This document shows, piece after piece, positions 7,979 to 16,800 of a stretch of DNA of 64,000 nt (the first letter of the stretch is position 1; each line of letters starts with the position of its first letter). The notes under the pieces are model-generated. The model ran no database searches. It was not told the origin of the DNA and saw nothing but the letters and a program-made list of their open reading frames with translations. The stretch spans positions 1 to 64,000 of the forward strand of contig NZ_SNWW01000008.1 of assembly GCF_004362015.1 (NCBI RefSeq). The letters are read 5' to 3'. Both the position numbers and the translations under genes were made by a program. Origin of the DNA: Flavobacterium chryseum (lineage in GTDB: Bacteria > Bacteroidota > Bacteroidia > Flavobacteriales > Flavobacteriaceae).

Positions 7979-10264
7979 TTATTTTGAAGTTGAGTAAGAA
8001 TATGGATAGTTACTTTTTGAAGTTCCTCTTTGTAAATTAGGCGAGCTCGTCATGTCGAAATTTAATTCACCGCCTTTTAAAACATCAAAATGATTGATAT
8101 AATTATTGGAATAATTGGAGTTATCCCATTTTAATTCTTTAACATATTTATTTACTTCTGAATTATCAGGAGCGTTGATAATAAACTGCTTTCCGTTTTC
8201 TAATTCTAAAGTGACTTTTTTAAATAACGGCGCACCCAAAACATATTCGTCTGTTGCCGGGCAAACCGGATAAAATCCCATTGATGAGAAAATATACCAG
8301 GCCGAAGTTTGTCCGTTATCTTCATCTCCACAATAACCATCCGGGGTTGGTTTGTACAAGCGGTTCATAACTTCTCTCGACCAATATTGTGTTTTCCAGG
8401 GTTCGCCTGCGTAATTATACAAATAAATCATATGCTGAATAGGCTGGTTTCCGTGTGCATACTGACCCATATTCATAATTTGCATTTCGCGGATTTCATG
8501 AATAACTGATCCGTAATAACTGTCGTCAAAAACAGGAGGCGTTGTAAAAACAGCATCTAATTTCGCTGTAAAATTTTTGGCTCCGCCCATTAAATCAATC
8601 AAACCTTGTATGTCGTGGAAAACGCTCCAGCTGTAATGCCACGCATTTCCTTCTGTAAAAGCATCTCCCCATTTTAACGGATTAAAATTCGGAGGAAAAC
8701 TTCCGTCTTTGTTTCTTCCGCTCATTAACCCGATTGATGGATTATAAAGTTTTTTATAATTCATCATTCTTTTTTCGAATACATTAATTTCCTTTTTCGG
8801 GCGGTCTAAAGCTTTCGCTAATTTCCAAATGGCAAAATCATCGTAAGCATATTCAAGTGTTCTTGCCGCATTTTCATTGATATTTACATCATACGGAACA
8901 TAACCTAAAGTATTGTAGTAGGAAACTCCTTTTCTTCCAACAGCTTCTAAAGGCCCTTCATTATTGGCTCCGTGAAGTAAAGCTTCGTATAAAGTATTGA
9001 TATCGTAGCCGCGTAATCCTTTTGCATAAGCATCAGAAACTACAGATGCCGAATTATTCCCCACCATTACATTTCTGAAACCAGGGCTTGACCATTCAGG
9101 CAGAAATCCGCCTTCTTTATAATCGTTGATTAAACCTTCCTGCATTTCTTTATTGATGGAAGGATAAACCAAATTAAGCAGTGGATATAAAGCACGGAAA
9201 GTATCCCAAAAACCTGTTCCTGCGTACATATAACCCGGCAATGTTTTTCCGTTGTATGAACTATAATGCACAATGTCGCCGGTAGCATTTATTTCATATT
9301 GCTTTTGAGGAAAACAAGTGGCACGATATAAGCAAGAATAGAATGTTTTTAGTTGTTCTTCGGTTCCGCCTTCAGCAGTTAGTTTTCCTAAAACTTTATT
9401 CCATTCTTTTTTAGAAGCTTCTACAGTTTCCTGAAAAGAGGCTGTTCCTAATTCGTTTTTCAAATTCAGTTCAGCCTGTTCTGCACTAATAAAGGATGAT
9501 GCTACTTTTACATTTATTATTTCTCCTTTTGTAGTTTTAAAACCAACTACTGCGCCAACGTGAATGTTTGTCTTTTCTAATTTATCTTTTTCTAAGATTT
9601 TATCGTGCCAGGTATGTGTTGATGAAAATGGTTTATCGAATACTAAAACAAAATAGTTTTTGAAGTTGCTCGGAACTCCGCCACTATTACGGGTTGTATA
9701 ACCGATAATTTTATTTTCTGCGGGAATAATTTTAATATAAGATCCTTTATCAAAAGCATCAACTACTATTGAAGATTTTTCGTTTTCAGGAAATGTAATT
9801 TGAAAATGTGCTGCTCTTTCTGTTGCCGTGATTTCTGTCGTAACATCGTAATCTGCCAAATAAACACTGTAATAGTATGGTTTTGAAACCTCAGCTTTAT
9901 GACTGAACCAGCTTGCTCTTTCTGCTTCGTCAAAAACCAGTTTTCCTGTTACGGGCATAATCGAAAACTGTCCGTAATCGTTCATCCACGGCGAAGGCTG
10001 ATGGGTTTGTTTAAATCCTCTAATTTTTTCGGCTGTGTAAATATAGGCCCATCCGTCTCCCATTTTACCGGTTTGCGGTGTCCAGAAATTCATTCCCCAA
10101 GGCCTGCAAATTGCCGGATAAGTATTTCCGTTAGAAAGACTGTGCAGCGATTGTGTTCCCATTAATGGATTTACAAAATCGGCAAGATCTATAGTTTTAA
10201 CTTGTGCATTTACAAAAATGCAAAATTGTAATACTGCTAAAAAAATTAAACTTTTTATTTTCAT
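7979..10264 (-). CDS. GH92 family glycosidase with Gln at the acid position
   Basis: This 761-aa secreted GH92 protein has a signal peptide (residues 1-20, ending NAQV), the N-terminal GNTYPAICRPWGMNFWTPQT block and the C-terminal CGDEDNGQTSAWYIFSSMGF block that carries the conserved acidic residues. GH92 enzymes are calcium-dependent inverting alpha-mannosidases. Where the neighbouring GH92 has GNEPNHH, this one reads GNQPIQH: Gln607 replaces the Glu expected to be the catalytic acid. GH92 enzymes that hydrolyse mannose-1-phosphate linkages are known to carry such a change because a phosphate leaving group needs no acid. It may thus act on phosphomannan or have another altered specificity. 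Family assignment is firm; specificity is inferred. Confidence 0.9.
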   Translation of the reverse strand: MKIKSLIFLAVLQFCIFVNAQVKTIDLADFVNPLMGTQSLHSLSNGNTYPAICRPWGMNFWTPQTGKMGDGWAYIYTAEKIRGFKQTHQPSPWMNDYGQFSIMPVTGKLVFDEAERASWFSHKAEVSKPYYYSVYLADYDVTTEITATERAAHFQITFPENEKSSIVVDAFDKGSYIKIIPAENKIIGYTTRNSGGVPSNFKNYFVLVFDKPFSSTHTWHDKILEKDKLEKTNIHVGAVVGFKTTKGEIINVKVASSFISAEQAELNLKNELGTASFQETVEASKKEWNKVLGKLTAEGGTEEQLKTFYSCLYRATCFPQKQYEINATGDIVHYSSYNGKTLPGYMYAGTGFWDTFRALYPLLNLVYPSINKEMQEGLINDYKEGGFLPEWSSPGFRNVMVGNNSASVVSDAYAKGLRGYDINTLYEALLHGANNEGPLEAVGRKGVSYYNTLGYVPYDVNINENAARTLEYAYDDFAIWKLAKALDRPKKEINVFEKRMMNYKKLYNPSIGLMSGRNKDGSFPPNFNPLKWGDAFTEGNAWHYSWSVFHDIQGLIDLMGGAKNFTAKLDAVFTTPPVFDDSYYGSVIHEIREMQIMNMGQYAHGNQPIQHMIYLYNYAGEPWKTQYWSREVMNRLYKPTPDGYCGDEDNGQTSAWYIFSSMGFYPVCPATDEYVLGAPLFKKVTLELENGKQFIINAPDNSEVNKYVKELKWDNSNYSNNYINHFDVLKGGELNFDMTSSPNLQRGTSKSNYPYSYSTSK

Positions 10265-10280
10265 ATTCTGTTTTTATTAT

Positions 10281-10427
10281 CCTAACAGGTTTTAAAAACC
10301 TGTTAGGTATTTGTTGTAAAATGTGAATTGTCGACTTGAAAAGCTTTGTCAAAGTTTAAAACTTTGACAAAGCTTACGTAAACCTAAAAACTTAATTATT
10401 CCTAACAGGTTTTTAAAACCTGTTAGG
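10281..10427. repeat. Three palindromes of two families between the GH92 genes
   Basis: Near-identical 27-base palindromes with arms CCTAACAGGTTTT lie at 10281-10307 and 10401-10427. Between them, at 10341-10375, is an unrelated perfect palindrome with 17-base arms starting AAGCTTTGTCAAAG. A relative of the first family ends the window at 63922-63954. They could form hairpins in the mRNA between the two GH92 genes and may stabilise or attenuate it. Confidence 0.8.
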
Positions 10428-10503
10428 AAAACTGCTGGTTAAAAATTAACAGCTTGTAATTTCTTAAATCTAAAATCTACATTCTTAAATCTAAAATCTA
10501 AAA

Positions 10504-12768
10504 TTATTGAGGTCTATCCGATTTGTTCACTCCAAAAGTTGCCGATGGCTTGCTTCCCATAAATAATTTTAACTCTCCGCCTTTTACAATCATATCTTGT
10601 GTGATGTATGATTTTGTGTACGGTTTTCCGTTGTATTCTGCTTTTTGAATATAAATATTTGTTGCGCTGTTGTCTATTGCATTTATTGTAAATGAAATGC
10701 CTTTTTTATGATGAATTGTTGCTGAGTTCACTAACGGACTTCCTAAAACATAAACACCATTAGCCGGATTAACAGAATAAAATCCCATTGAAGAAAGCAC
10801 ATACCAAGCTGACATTTGACCTAAATCTTCATTTCCGCATAATCCGTCTGGTTTTGTGGAGTAAAATTTATCATCAATTTCGCGGATTAATTTTGCCGTT
10901 TTCCACGGCTGTCCCGCAAACGCATATAAATAGGGAATATGATGATTTGGCTCATTTCCTTGGGCATATTGTCCGATTAAACCGCTAATGTCCGGTGAAA
11001 TTTCTTCGCCTTCTACTTTGTCCGTTAGTAGAAAAAGTGAATCTAATTTATCTGTAAATTTCTTTTCGCTTCCAAATAAATCAATTAAACCGTTTGGATC
11101 TTGTGGAACTAACCATGTGTATTGCCAGGCATTTCCTTCTACATAATCGTCTTTACGATGCGCTGATGAAAGCGGGTTAAATGGTGTTCTCCAATTCCCA
11201 TCGGTTAATTTGCCTCGCATGAAAGTAGTTTCTTTATCAAAATAAAGTTTGTACAAATTCGCTCTTTTCGTGAAATAGGTATAATCTTCGGTCTTGTTTA
11301 ATGCTTTTGCCATTTGGGCTACGCAATAATCATCAATGGCATATTCTAAAGCGTTACCCACTGTTTCCAGCATTTTATCAGCAGGAATATATTCTAATTT
11401 TTGAACATAATCCATTCCGTCTCGCGTTTGCATGGCTGTTTTTTTGATGGCTTCGTAGGCTAATGCTGTATCGTAATCACGATATCCTTTCAAGTACGCA
11501 TCAACAATTACGGCGATCGAGTGATTTCCGTTCATGGTATTGGTTTCATTTCCCATTAAATGCCAAACCGGTAATCTGCCTTGTTGTTCGTAAATCGCCA
11601 AAAATGATTTTACAATATCATTAATTTTATCTGGCTGTGTTATCGTGTACAAAGGATGTAAACCGCGGTACGTATCCCAAAGCGAAAAAGTGGTGTAGTT
11701 CGTAAAGTTTGCTTTTTCGTAGACTTTTTTATCTGTTCCTCTGTAATCTCCGTTTGCATCATTAAAAATTGATGGCGCAAACATGGTGTGATACAATGAA
11801 GTGTAAAAAACTTTCATTGTTTTATCGTTGGCTTTAATCTGAATTTTATTTAATTCCTTGTTCCATTTTGAAGTGGCGGTTTTTACCGTTTGATCAAAAT
11901 CCCACTTCGGAATCTCAGCTTTTATGTTTGCCGCAGCGTTCTCGTAACTTACCGGAGAAATTCCGACTTTTACTAAAACTTGCTTGTTTTTTAAAGCTGC
12001 AAAATCAAGAACTGCTTTCATTTTTAATCCTTCTCCTTCATTTCCTGTAACAGCCGTTTTATCATCATACAATGCCAATTTTGAAATTGGCTCAGAAAAT
12101 TCGATAGCAAAATAAACGCGCTGATCAGCCGCCCAGCCTGCAGAAAAACGATATCCGACAAGTGTTGTTTCGTTCAATTTTTTGATGAATGTTTTTACTG
12201 GTTTATCCCAACCCACACCATCGGCAAGATCTAATAAAACGTAATTGTCTGTAGTTGAATTGAAAGTATATTTATGAAAACCAACTCTTTCGCTGGCTGT
12301 TAATTCGGCTTTAATTTTATATTTATCCAGTAAAACGCTGTAATATCCTGGTTTGCTTACTTCATTTTCATGTGAAAAATAAGAGCCGTAACCATTTACC
12401 ATATCTTCTTTAGTTCCTTTAAAAAGAGGCACTTTTCCTGAAACGGGAAGCAAAAGAATATCATTTAAATCTCCAATTCCGGTTCCGCTTAAATGGGTGT
12501 GTGTAAATCCTAAAATTGTATTACTGGCATAATTGTATCCGCTACACCAATCCCAACCTTCAAAAATATTTATTGGTCCTAACTGAACGGCTCCAAAAGG
12601 AACATTTGCTCCCACAAATACGTGACCATGACCTGCTGACCCAATAAACGGATTTACATATTTTGTATAATCTGTAGAAGTTTGTTTTGCCTTTTTTCCC
12701 TGTGAAATTGCAGGTAAATTAATTAGCATAATTATTGAAAAAACAATGTGCTTGTATTTTGTAATCAT
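10504..12768 (-). CDS. GH92 alpha-mannosidase
   Basis: This 754-aa exported exo-alpha-mannosidase of GH92 has a signal peptide (residues 1-22, hydrophobic stretch then AISQG), the N-terminal block NPFIGSAGHGHVFVGANVPF, the catalytic-acid motif GNEPNHH with Glu606, and CGNEDLGQMSAWYVLSSMGF, all with standard residues. Such enzymes remove terminal alpha-1,2-, 1,3- or 1,4-mannose from high-mannose glycans, using calcium. Length is normal. It lies second after the GH2 gene in the transcription unit, separated from the next GH92 by palindromic repeats. The exact linkage cannot be read from the sequence. Confidence 0.92.
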   Translation of the reverse strand: MITKYKHIVFSIIMLINLPAISQGKKAKQTSTDYTKYVNPFIGSAGHGHVFVGANVPFGAVQLGPINIFEGWDWCSGYNYASNTILGFTHTHLSGTGIGDLNDILLLPVSGKVPLFKGTKEDMVNGYGSYFSHENEVSKPGYYSVLLDKYKIKAELTASERVGFHKYTFNSTTDNYVLLDLADGVGWDKPVKTFIKKLNETTLVGYRFSAGWAADQRVYFAIEFSEPISKLALYDDKTAVTGNEGEGLKMKAVLDFAALKNKQVLVKVGISPVSYENAAANIKAEIPKWDFDQTVKTATSKWNKELNKIQIKANDKTMKVFYTSLYHTMFAPSIFNDANGDYRGTDKKVYEKANFTNYTTFSLWDTYRGLHPLYTITQPDKINDIVKSFLAIYEQQGRLPVWHLMGNETNTMNGNHSIAVIVDAYLKGYRDYDTALAYEAIKKTAMQTRDGMDYVQKLEYIPADKMLETVGNALEYAIDDYCVAQMAKALNKTEDYTYFTKRANLYKLYFDKETTFMRGKLTDGNWRTPFNPLSSAHRKDDYVEGNAWQYTWLVPQDPNGLIDLFGSEKKFTDKLDSLFLLTDKVEGEEISPDISGLIGQYAQGNEPNHHIPYLYAFAGQPWKTAKLIREIDDKFYSTKPDGLCGNEDLGQMSAWYVLSSMGFYSVNPANGVYVLGSPLVNSATIHHKKGISFTINAIDNSATNIYIQKAEYNGKPYTKSYITQDMIVKGGELKLFMGSKPSATFGVNKSDRPQ

Positions 12769-12820
12769 TTTATTTGTTTTTTATATGTGATAGAACACGG
12801 ATATTTTAATTTCTAATGTT

Positions 12821-12947
12821 AGACGCACTGCTGTGCGTCTCTACGGAAAATCTTTGAACACAAAAAAAATTAACCGCAAAGTTCGCAAAAGGTTTATGCA
12901 AGGTTCGCAAAACAAGTCCGCAAGGTTAGACTCACTGCTGTGCGCCT
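12821..12947. repeat. Two copies of an AGACGCACTGCTGTGCGTCT palindrome
   Basis: The first copy (12821-12840) is a perfect 8-bp stem; the second (12928-12947, AGACTCACTGCTGTGCGCCT) has two mispairs. Both are followed by similar flanks (CTCTACGGAAAATCTTTGAAC and a variant), so the repeated unit is about 45 bases. Between them are degenerate GCAAAGTTCGCAAA-type repeats. They fill the GH2-GH92 intergenic space. Confidence 0.75.
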
Positions 12948-12983
12948 CTACAGAAAACCTTTGAACCTTTGCCACTTATAACC

Positions 12984-14972
12984 TTAGTACCTATTTAAAA
13001 CCTCATAAAGCGAGAAAACCTTCAAAACTGGCTTTTCAATTTTTCCTTCAAACGAAATTATTTTTTCTTCTCCTGCTTTTAAATCGATGTAATTATCGCT
13101 CCATTTTCCGGTATACCCTTTTATGGAAACGTAAACGTATTTTGCGTTTTTTGACGCTTTTAAAATTACTTTATTTCCTTTTATTTCCCATGTTATTTTT
13201 GGGTCTTCTAATTTTAAATCTATTGGGCGTGTAAGATCTATTTCAGGTGTTTTATCATCTCTGTACGCTTCTTTCATGGCGTACCATGCTGCTTTGGGCT
13301 GTCGATCATAATAATCGGTTACGCTCCAGCTTGCTACCGGCCAGCAATCGTTGAGCTGCCAAACCAGAGTTCCCATATTATACGGCGCTTTTGAACGGTG
13401 AATTCCTATAATATTTTTTAAAGAGTAATATTGTAAACATTGTGTGAGGTAGGTATAATCCTCAACACTCATCTTTTTTATTTTTTCTGATTTGATGAAA
13501 TAACGGTTTAAATAAGAATCCAATTTCATGAAACCTTTTCCTGCTTTTTGATGTGCTTCTAAAATATCTGAATACAAATATCGGTCTTCGGGCAAGGTAA
13601 AAGTTTCGATTGAAGAATAATTGGGCATTGCCTGCATTCCGTACTCGCTTACAAAACGGCCTGTTTTTTTCTGTACTGCTTCAACATCTTCTAATCCCCA
13701 CCAGGTTCCCCAATAATGACTGTCGCCTTCGGTAATACTTTTTGCTTTTGACCAATGAAATAATGGTGATGAACTTATGTAAGGTCGTTTGTCATCAACT
13801 TCTTTTACCCATTTCGGAATACTGTCCTGAAACAAGCGAACGTAATCTTTCCATAAACGAATAGAATCTTGTTTTGGCATTTTCATGCTTTTTTGCCATC
13901 CCCAATCTTTAAAGGCTTCGTCGATTTCATTATTTCCACACCATAAAACAATACTTTTATGATGACGTAATCTTTTTACCTGATATTGCACTTCTTTTTT
14001 TACATTATCAAAAAAAGCATCGTCTCCGGGCACCATTGTTCCGGCAAACATAAAATCCTGCCAAACGTAAATTCCGTTTTTATCGCATAAATCATAAAAA
14101 TAATCGTCTTCGTAGATTCCGCCGCCCCAAACGCGAAGCATATTCATGTTAGCATCTTTGGCAAGAGCAATTACTTTTTCGTATTCTTTTTTGGTAACTT
14201 TTGAAAGAAAAGCATCTGACGGAATATAATTGGCGCCTTTCATATAAACGGGCTTTCCATCAATTTTAAAATAAAATGATTTTCCAAGACTGTCCGGTTG
14301 TTGTACTAATTCTATTTTTCGATCTAGTACATACGATTTCTCAGGAGTTTTTTTGTCGTAAGCTTCTAATCTTGGTGTTTTCCAGATTCCGCAAGTGGTG
14401 AATTTTGGTCCCCAATCCCAACCGAAATGATATTGTGCTTTACGTACATACGCACGCGGATTATCGGGAATTACGAATGGTAAATCTTTTTTAGCTAATG
14501 AATCAACTACATTTTGTGCCGATTTAAAAACGATTACCAAATCATTATTTCCTGATTTAATACTTTTTTTTACATCAACTCGCCATTGACGGAACATGTT
14601 ATCGGCTTTTAAAACCAATTGATTGTTAAGATAAACGGTTGCGTAAGTATCTAAACCATCGAAAACCAGTTCTGTATTTTTCTTTTTTAATGTGGCTGCA
14701 GTTACCTGAAAAGTGGTTTTATACTCCCAGTCTTTTTTTTCGATCCATTGTAGCTTTTTTTCGTTGTCACGATAAAATGGGTCTGGAATTGTTTTGTTGT
14801 TTAATAAATCTGTATGTATTTCTCCGGGAATTGTGGCAGCAAACCATTTGTCTGTTTTTACTTCACGGAATTGCCAGCCTTCTTTTAAATCTATATTCTG
14901 GGCATTGGCTACAAACGAAAGATTTGCGAGACAAAAACATACTAACCAATAAAAGCTTTTTTTGAGTTTCAT
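12984..14972 (-). CDS. GH2 beta-mannosidase, apparently lacking internal domains
   Basis: This exported GH2 protein has a signal peptide (1-24, ending VANAQ), a sugar-binding beta-sandwich up to about residue 205 (FGWDWGPKF, CGIWKTPRLEAYD) and a TIM barrel with acid/base Glu349 in WCGNNEID and nucleophile Glu443 in VSEYGMQ. It would cleave the beta-1,4-mannose of the N-glycan core or a mannan. At 662 aa it is much shorter than usual GH2 beta-mannosidases (about 820-860). The immunoglobulin-like domain expected between residues 205 and 218 is absent, and the C-terminal domains appear reduced to about 80 residues. The active-site barrel looks complete. First enzyme after SusD. Confidence 0.85.
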   Translation of the reverse strand: MKLKKSFYWLVCFCLANLSFVANAQNIDLKEGWQFREVKTDKWFAATIPGEIHTDLLNNKTIPDPFYRDNEKKLQWIEKKDWEYKTTFQVTAATLKKKNTELVFDGLDTYATVYLNNQLVLKADNMFRQWRVDVKKSIKSGNNDLVIVFKSAQNVVDSLAKKDLPFVIPDNPRAYVRKAQYHFGWDWGPKFTTCGIWKTPRLEAYDKKTPEKSYVLDRKIELVQQPDSLGKSFYFKIDGKPVYMKGANYIPSDAFLSKVTKKEYEKVIALAKDANMNMLRVWGGGIYEDDYFYDLCDKNGIYVWQDFMFAGTMVPGDDAFFDNVKKEVQYQVKRLRHHKSIVLWCGNNEIDEAFKDWGWQKSMKMPKQDSIRLWKDYVRLFQDSIPKWVKEVDDKRPYISSSPLFHWSKAKSITEGDSHYWGTWWGLEDVEAVQKKTGRFVSEYGMQAMPNYSSIETFTLPEDRYLYSDILEAHQKAGKGFMKLDSYLNRYFIKSEKIKKMSVEDYTYLTQCLQYYSLKNIIGIHRSKAPYNMGTLVWQLNDCWPVASWSVTDYYDRQPKAAWYAMKEAYRDDKTPEIDLTRPIDLKLEDPKITWEIKGNKVILKASKNAKYVYVSIKGYTGKWSDNYIDLKAGEEKIISFEGKIEKPVLKVFSLYEVLNRY

Positions 14973-15206
14973 TTTTATTGTTACTGCAAGTGCAGATTTT
15001 ATTATTGTAGATGAATTTTCTATTTTTTTATGTTATTAAATTCTAAGGGAAAAGTGCTCATCGCATTTTGAATTCTTTCGAAATAATTCCATCTTTTTCA
15101 GCAAAATCAACTTTGTATCTTGCGAAAAAAAAGGTGCTAAATCTATTGAATTAAGCGCTGAAGCAATTCATTAAATTTTAATAAAAGCAAAATAGAAATT
15201 AAAAAT

Positions 15207-15240
15207 AAGCCGGGCGGCCGACGTACTAGCTGCCCGACTT
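15207..15240 (-). terminator. Hairpin after susD, before the glycosidase genes
   Basis: Arms AAGCCGGGCGGC (15207-15218) and GCTGCCCGACTT (15229-15240) pair with single-base bulges and, on the - strand, are followed by ATTTTTAATTT. This GC-rich hairpin may be a partial terminator that keeps SusCD transcripts more abundant than the enzymes. The rest of 14973-15271 shows nothing recognisable. Confidence 0.6.
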
Positions 15241-15271
15241 ACTTAAACTAACTAATCAAAATTTTTAAAAA

Positions 15272-16789
15272 CTATTGTTTATCCCACCAGATTCTGGTTG
15301 TCATTCTGTCTAATCCCTGACGACTTATTGCTTGCTGATAATTATCGGCATTTGTCAAAAGTTCTGATTGATCGTAGATTAATCTTCTTGGAATTGTTCC
15401 GTTAGTTTCTCCTGTTGGATCGTTAACCGGAACTAAAACCGGATATCCTGTTCTTCTGTATTCTGATAATGCTTCAAATCCGTTGAACAACAATAAAATC
15501 CATTTTTGAGTTATAATTTGTTCAATTTTTTGCGCTTCTGTTCCTGCAGTTTTAAAAGGGTAAGTTGTGATATAAGTGGTATATTCTGCACCTGTAACTG
15601 CCGGTACTGCATTTCCAAAAATAGTCAAGACTTCCATTGCTGCTTTTACTCCGCCTTCATAATATTGTTGTGCTGATCCGCCAACATTCCATCCTCTAAC
15701 TGCTGCTTCTGCCAATATAAATTGAACTTCAGCGTAAGACATGATTAATGTAGGTGCATCTAAACGCAATACTGTAGAAGTATTAGGATCTGAGAAAACT
15801 TTTTTATCTCCACCCGGAAAGTCTTTAGCATCATTTGCAAGACCTTGTTGGTTTGCAGGATTGTTGTCTCCTGTTGCTTCTAATTTAGCGTAGATTCTTA
15901 AACGAGGGTCGTTAGTATTTTTCAATAAATCGATAAAAGTTTTACTGAATTTTATATTTGATTCTCCTCCGTTCAAATCATTTCTAACCCAAGATGAAGT
16001 TATTGGGTTTGTTCTAACTCCTGCAGGACCTGCATCATGTTGTAAAACTAAACTATCATCGTTAGATGTAAAAACACCTTTAGCAACTGCTTTTTCTACA
16101 TATTCTTTAGCTTTTGCAGGATTTACTTTAGACAAACGCATTGCTACTCTTAGCATTACTGAGTTGGCTAATTTTTTCCATCTTGCAACATCGCTTTGGT
16201 AATATAAATCTGCTGCACCAACAAAAGGTTTGTTAGCATCTAATGTGGTTCCAGCTTCGTCTAATTCTTTTAAAAGGTCATTGTAGATCGCTTCCTGAGT
16301 GTCATATTTTGGGGCAAAAATATTTCCGTTGTATCCTTTTCCGGCTTCGAAATAAGGAACTTCTCCGTAAGTATCTGTCAATTTTTGAAACATGAGAACT
16401 TTCATGATTCTTAAAGCCTGAATTGCATTTGAATTTTCATCTGTATTTGGTAAAACAGACATCAATTGAAAAATCTGATTTAAACCTTTACCATACGTTT
16501 CTCCGAAAAGCGCACCTGAGTACTCAGAAGAATACGTGTATTTTGAACCCGCTCCTCCTATTGAAGAAAATTGCTGTACAATTTGTGCGGCATAAATATT
16601 ATTTCCTCTTGTATTCGAAAAATCCTGACCGTCAACATAAATCTCAGCAAGTGTAAACATCGATTTTACTGCCGGATCTGTTAATGCATTTGGATTCGTA
16701 TTCATTTCTTCGAATCCTTTATCGCATGATGCTAATGTCATTGCACTAACAATTGCGATACAAAATATTTTAATATATCTATTTTTCAT
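15272..16789 (-). CDS. SusD/RagB-like glycan-binding outer-membrane lipoprotein
   Basis: This 505-aa lipoprotein caps the SusC channel and captures the glycan at the cell surface. The lipobox TLASC gives an acylated Cys22 followed by DKGFEEMNTNPN, the start pattern of the SusD-like_2 type. TPR-like helices (QALRIMKVLMFQKLTDTYGE, ARWKKLANSVMLRVAMRL) and the C-terminal MSYAEVQFILAEAA segment are standard. It begins 11 bases after the SusC stop codon, so they are co-transcribed. Hairpin follows. The ligand is inferred to be a mannose-containing glycan from the neighbouring enzymes. Confidence 0.92.
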   Translation of the reverse strand: MKNRYIKIFCIAIVSAMTLASCDKGFEEMNTNPNALTDPAVKSMFTLAEIYVDGQDFSNTRGNNIYAAQIVQQFSSIGGAGSKYTYSSEYSGALFGETYGKGLNQIFQLMSVLPNTDENSNAIQALRIMKVLMFQKLTDTYGEVPYFEAGKGYNGNIFAPKYDTQEAIYNDLLKELDEAGTTLDANKPFVGAADLYYQSDVARWKKLANSVMLRVAMRLSKVNPAKAKEYVEKAVAKGVFTSNDDSLVLQHDAGPAGVRTNPITSSWVRNDLNGGESNIKFSKTFIDLLKNTNDPRLRIYAKLEATGDNNPANQQGLANDAKDFPGGDKKVFSDPNTSTVLRLDAPTLIMSYAEVQFILAEAAVRGWNVGGSAQQYYEGGVKAAMEVLTIFGNAVPAVTGAEYTTYITTYPFKTAGTEAQKIEQIITQKWILLLFNGFEALSEYRRTGYPVLVPVNDPTGETNGTIPRRLIYDQSELLTNADNYQQAISRQGLDRMTTRIWWDKQ

Positions 16790-16800
16790 CTTTTTTATTA

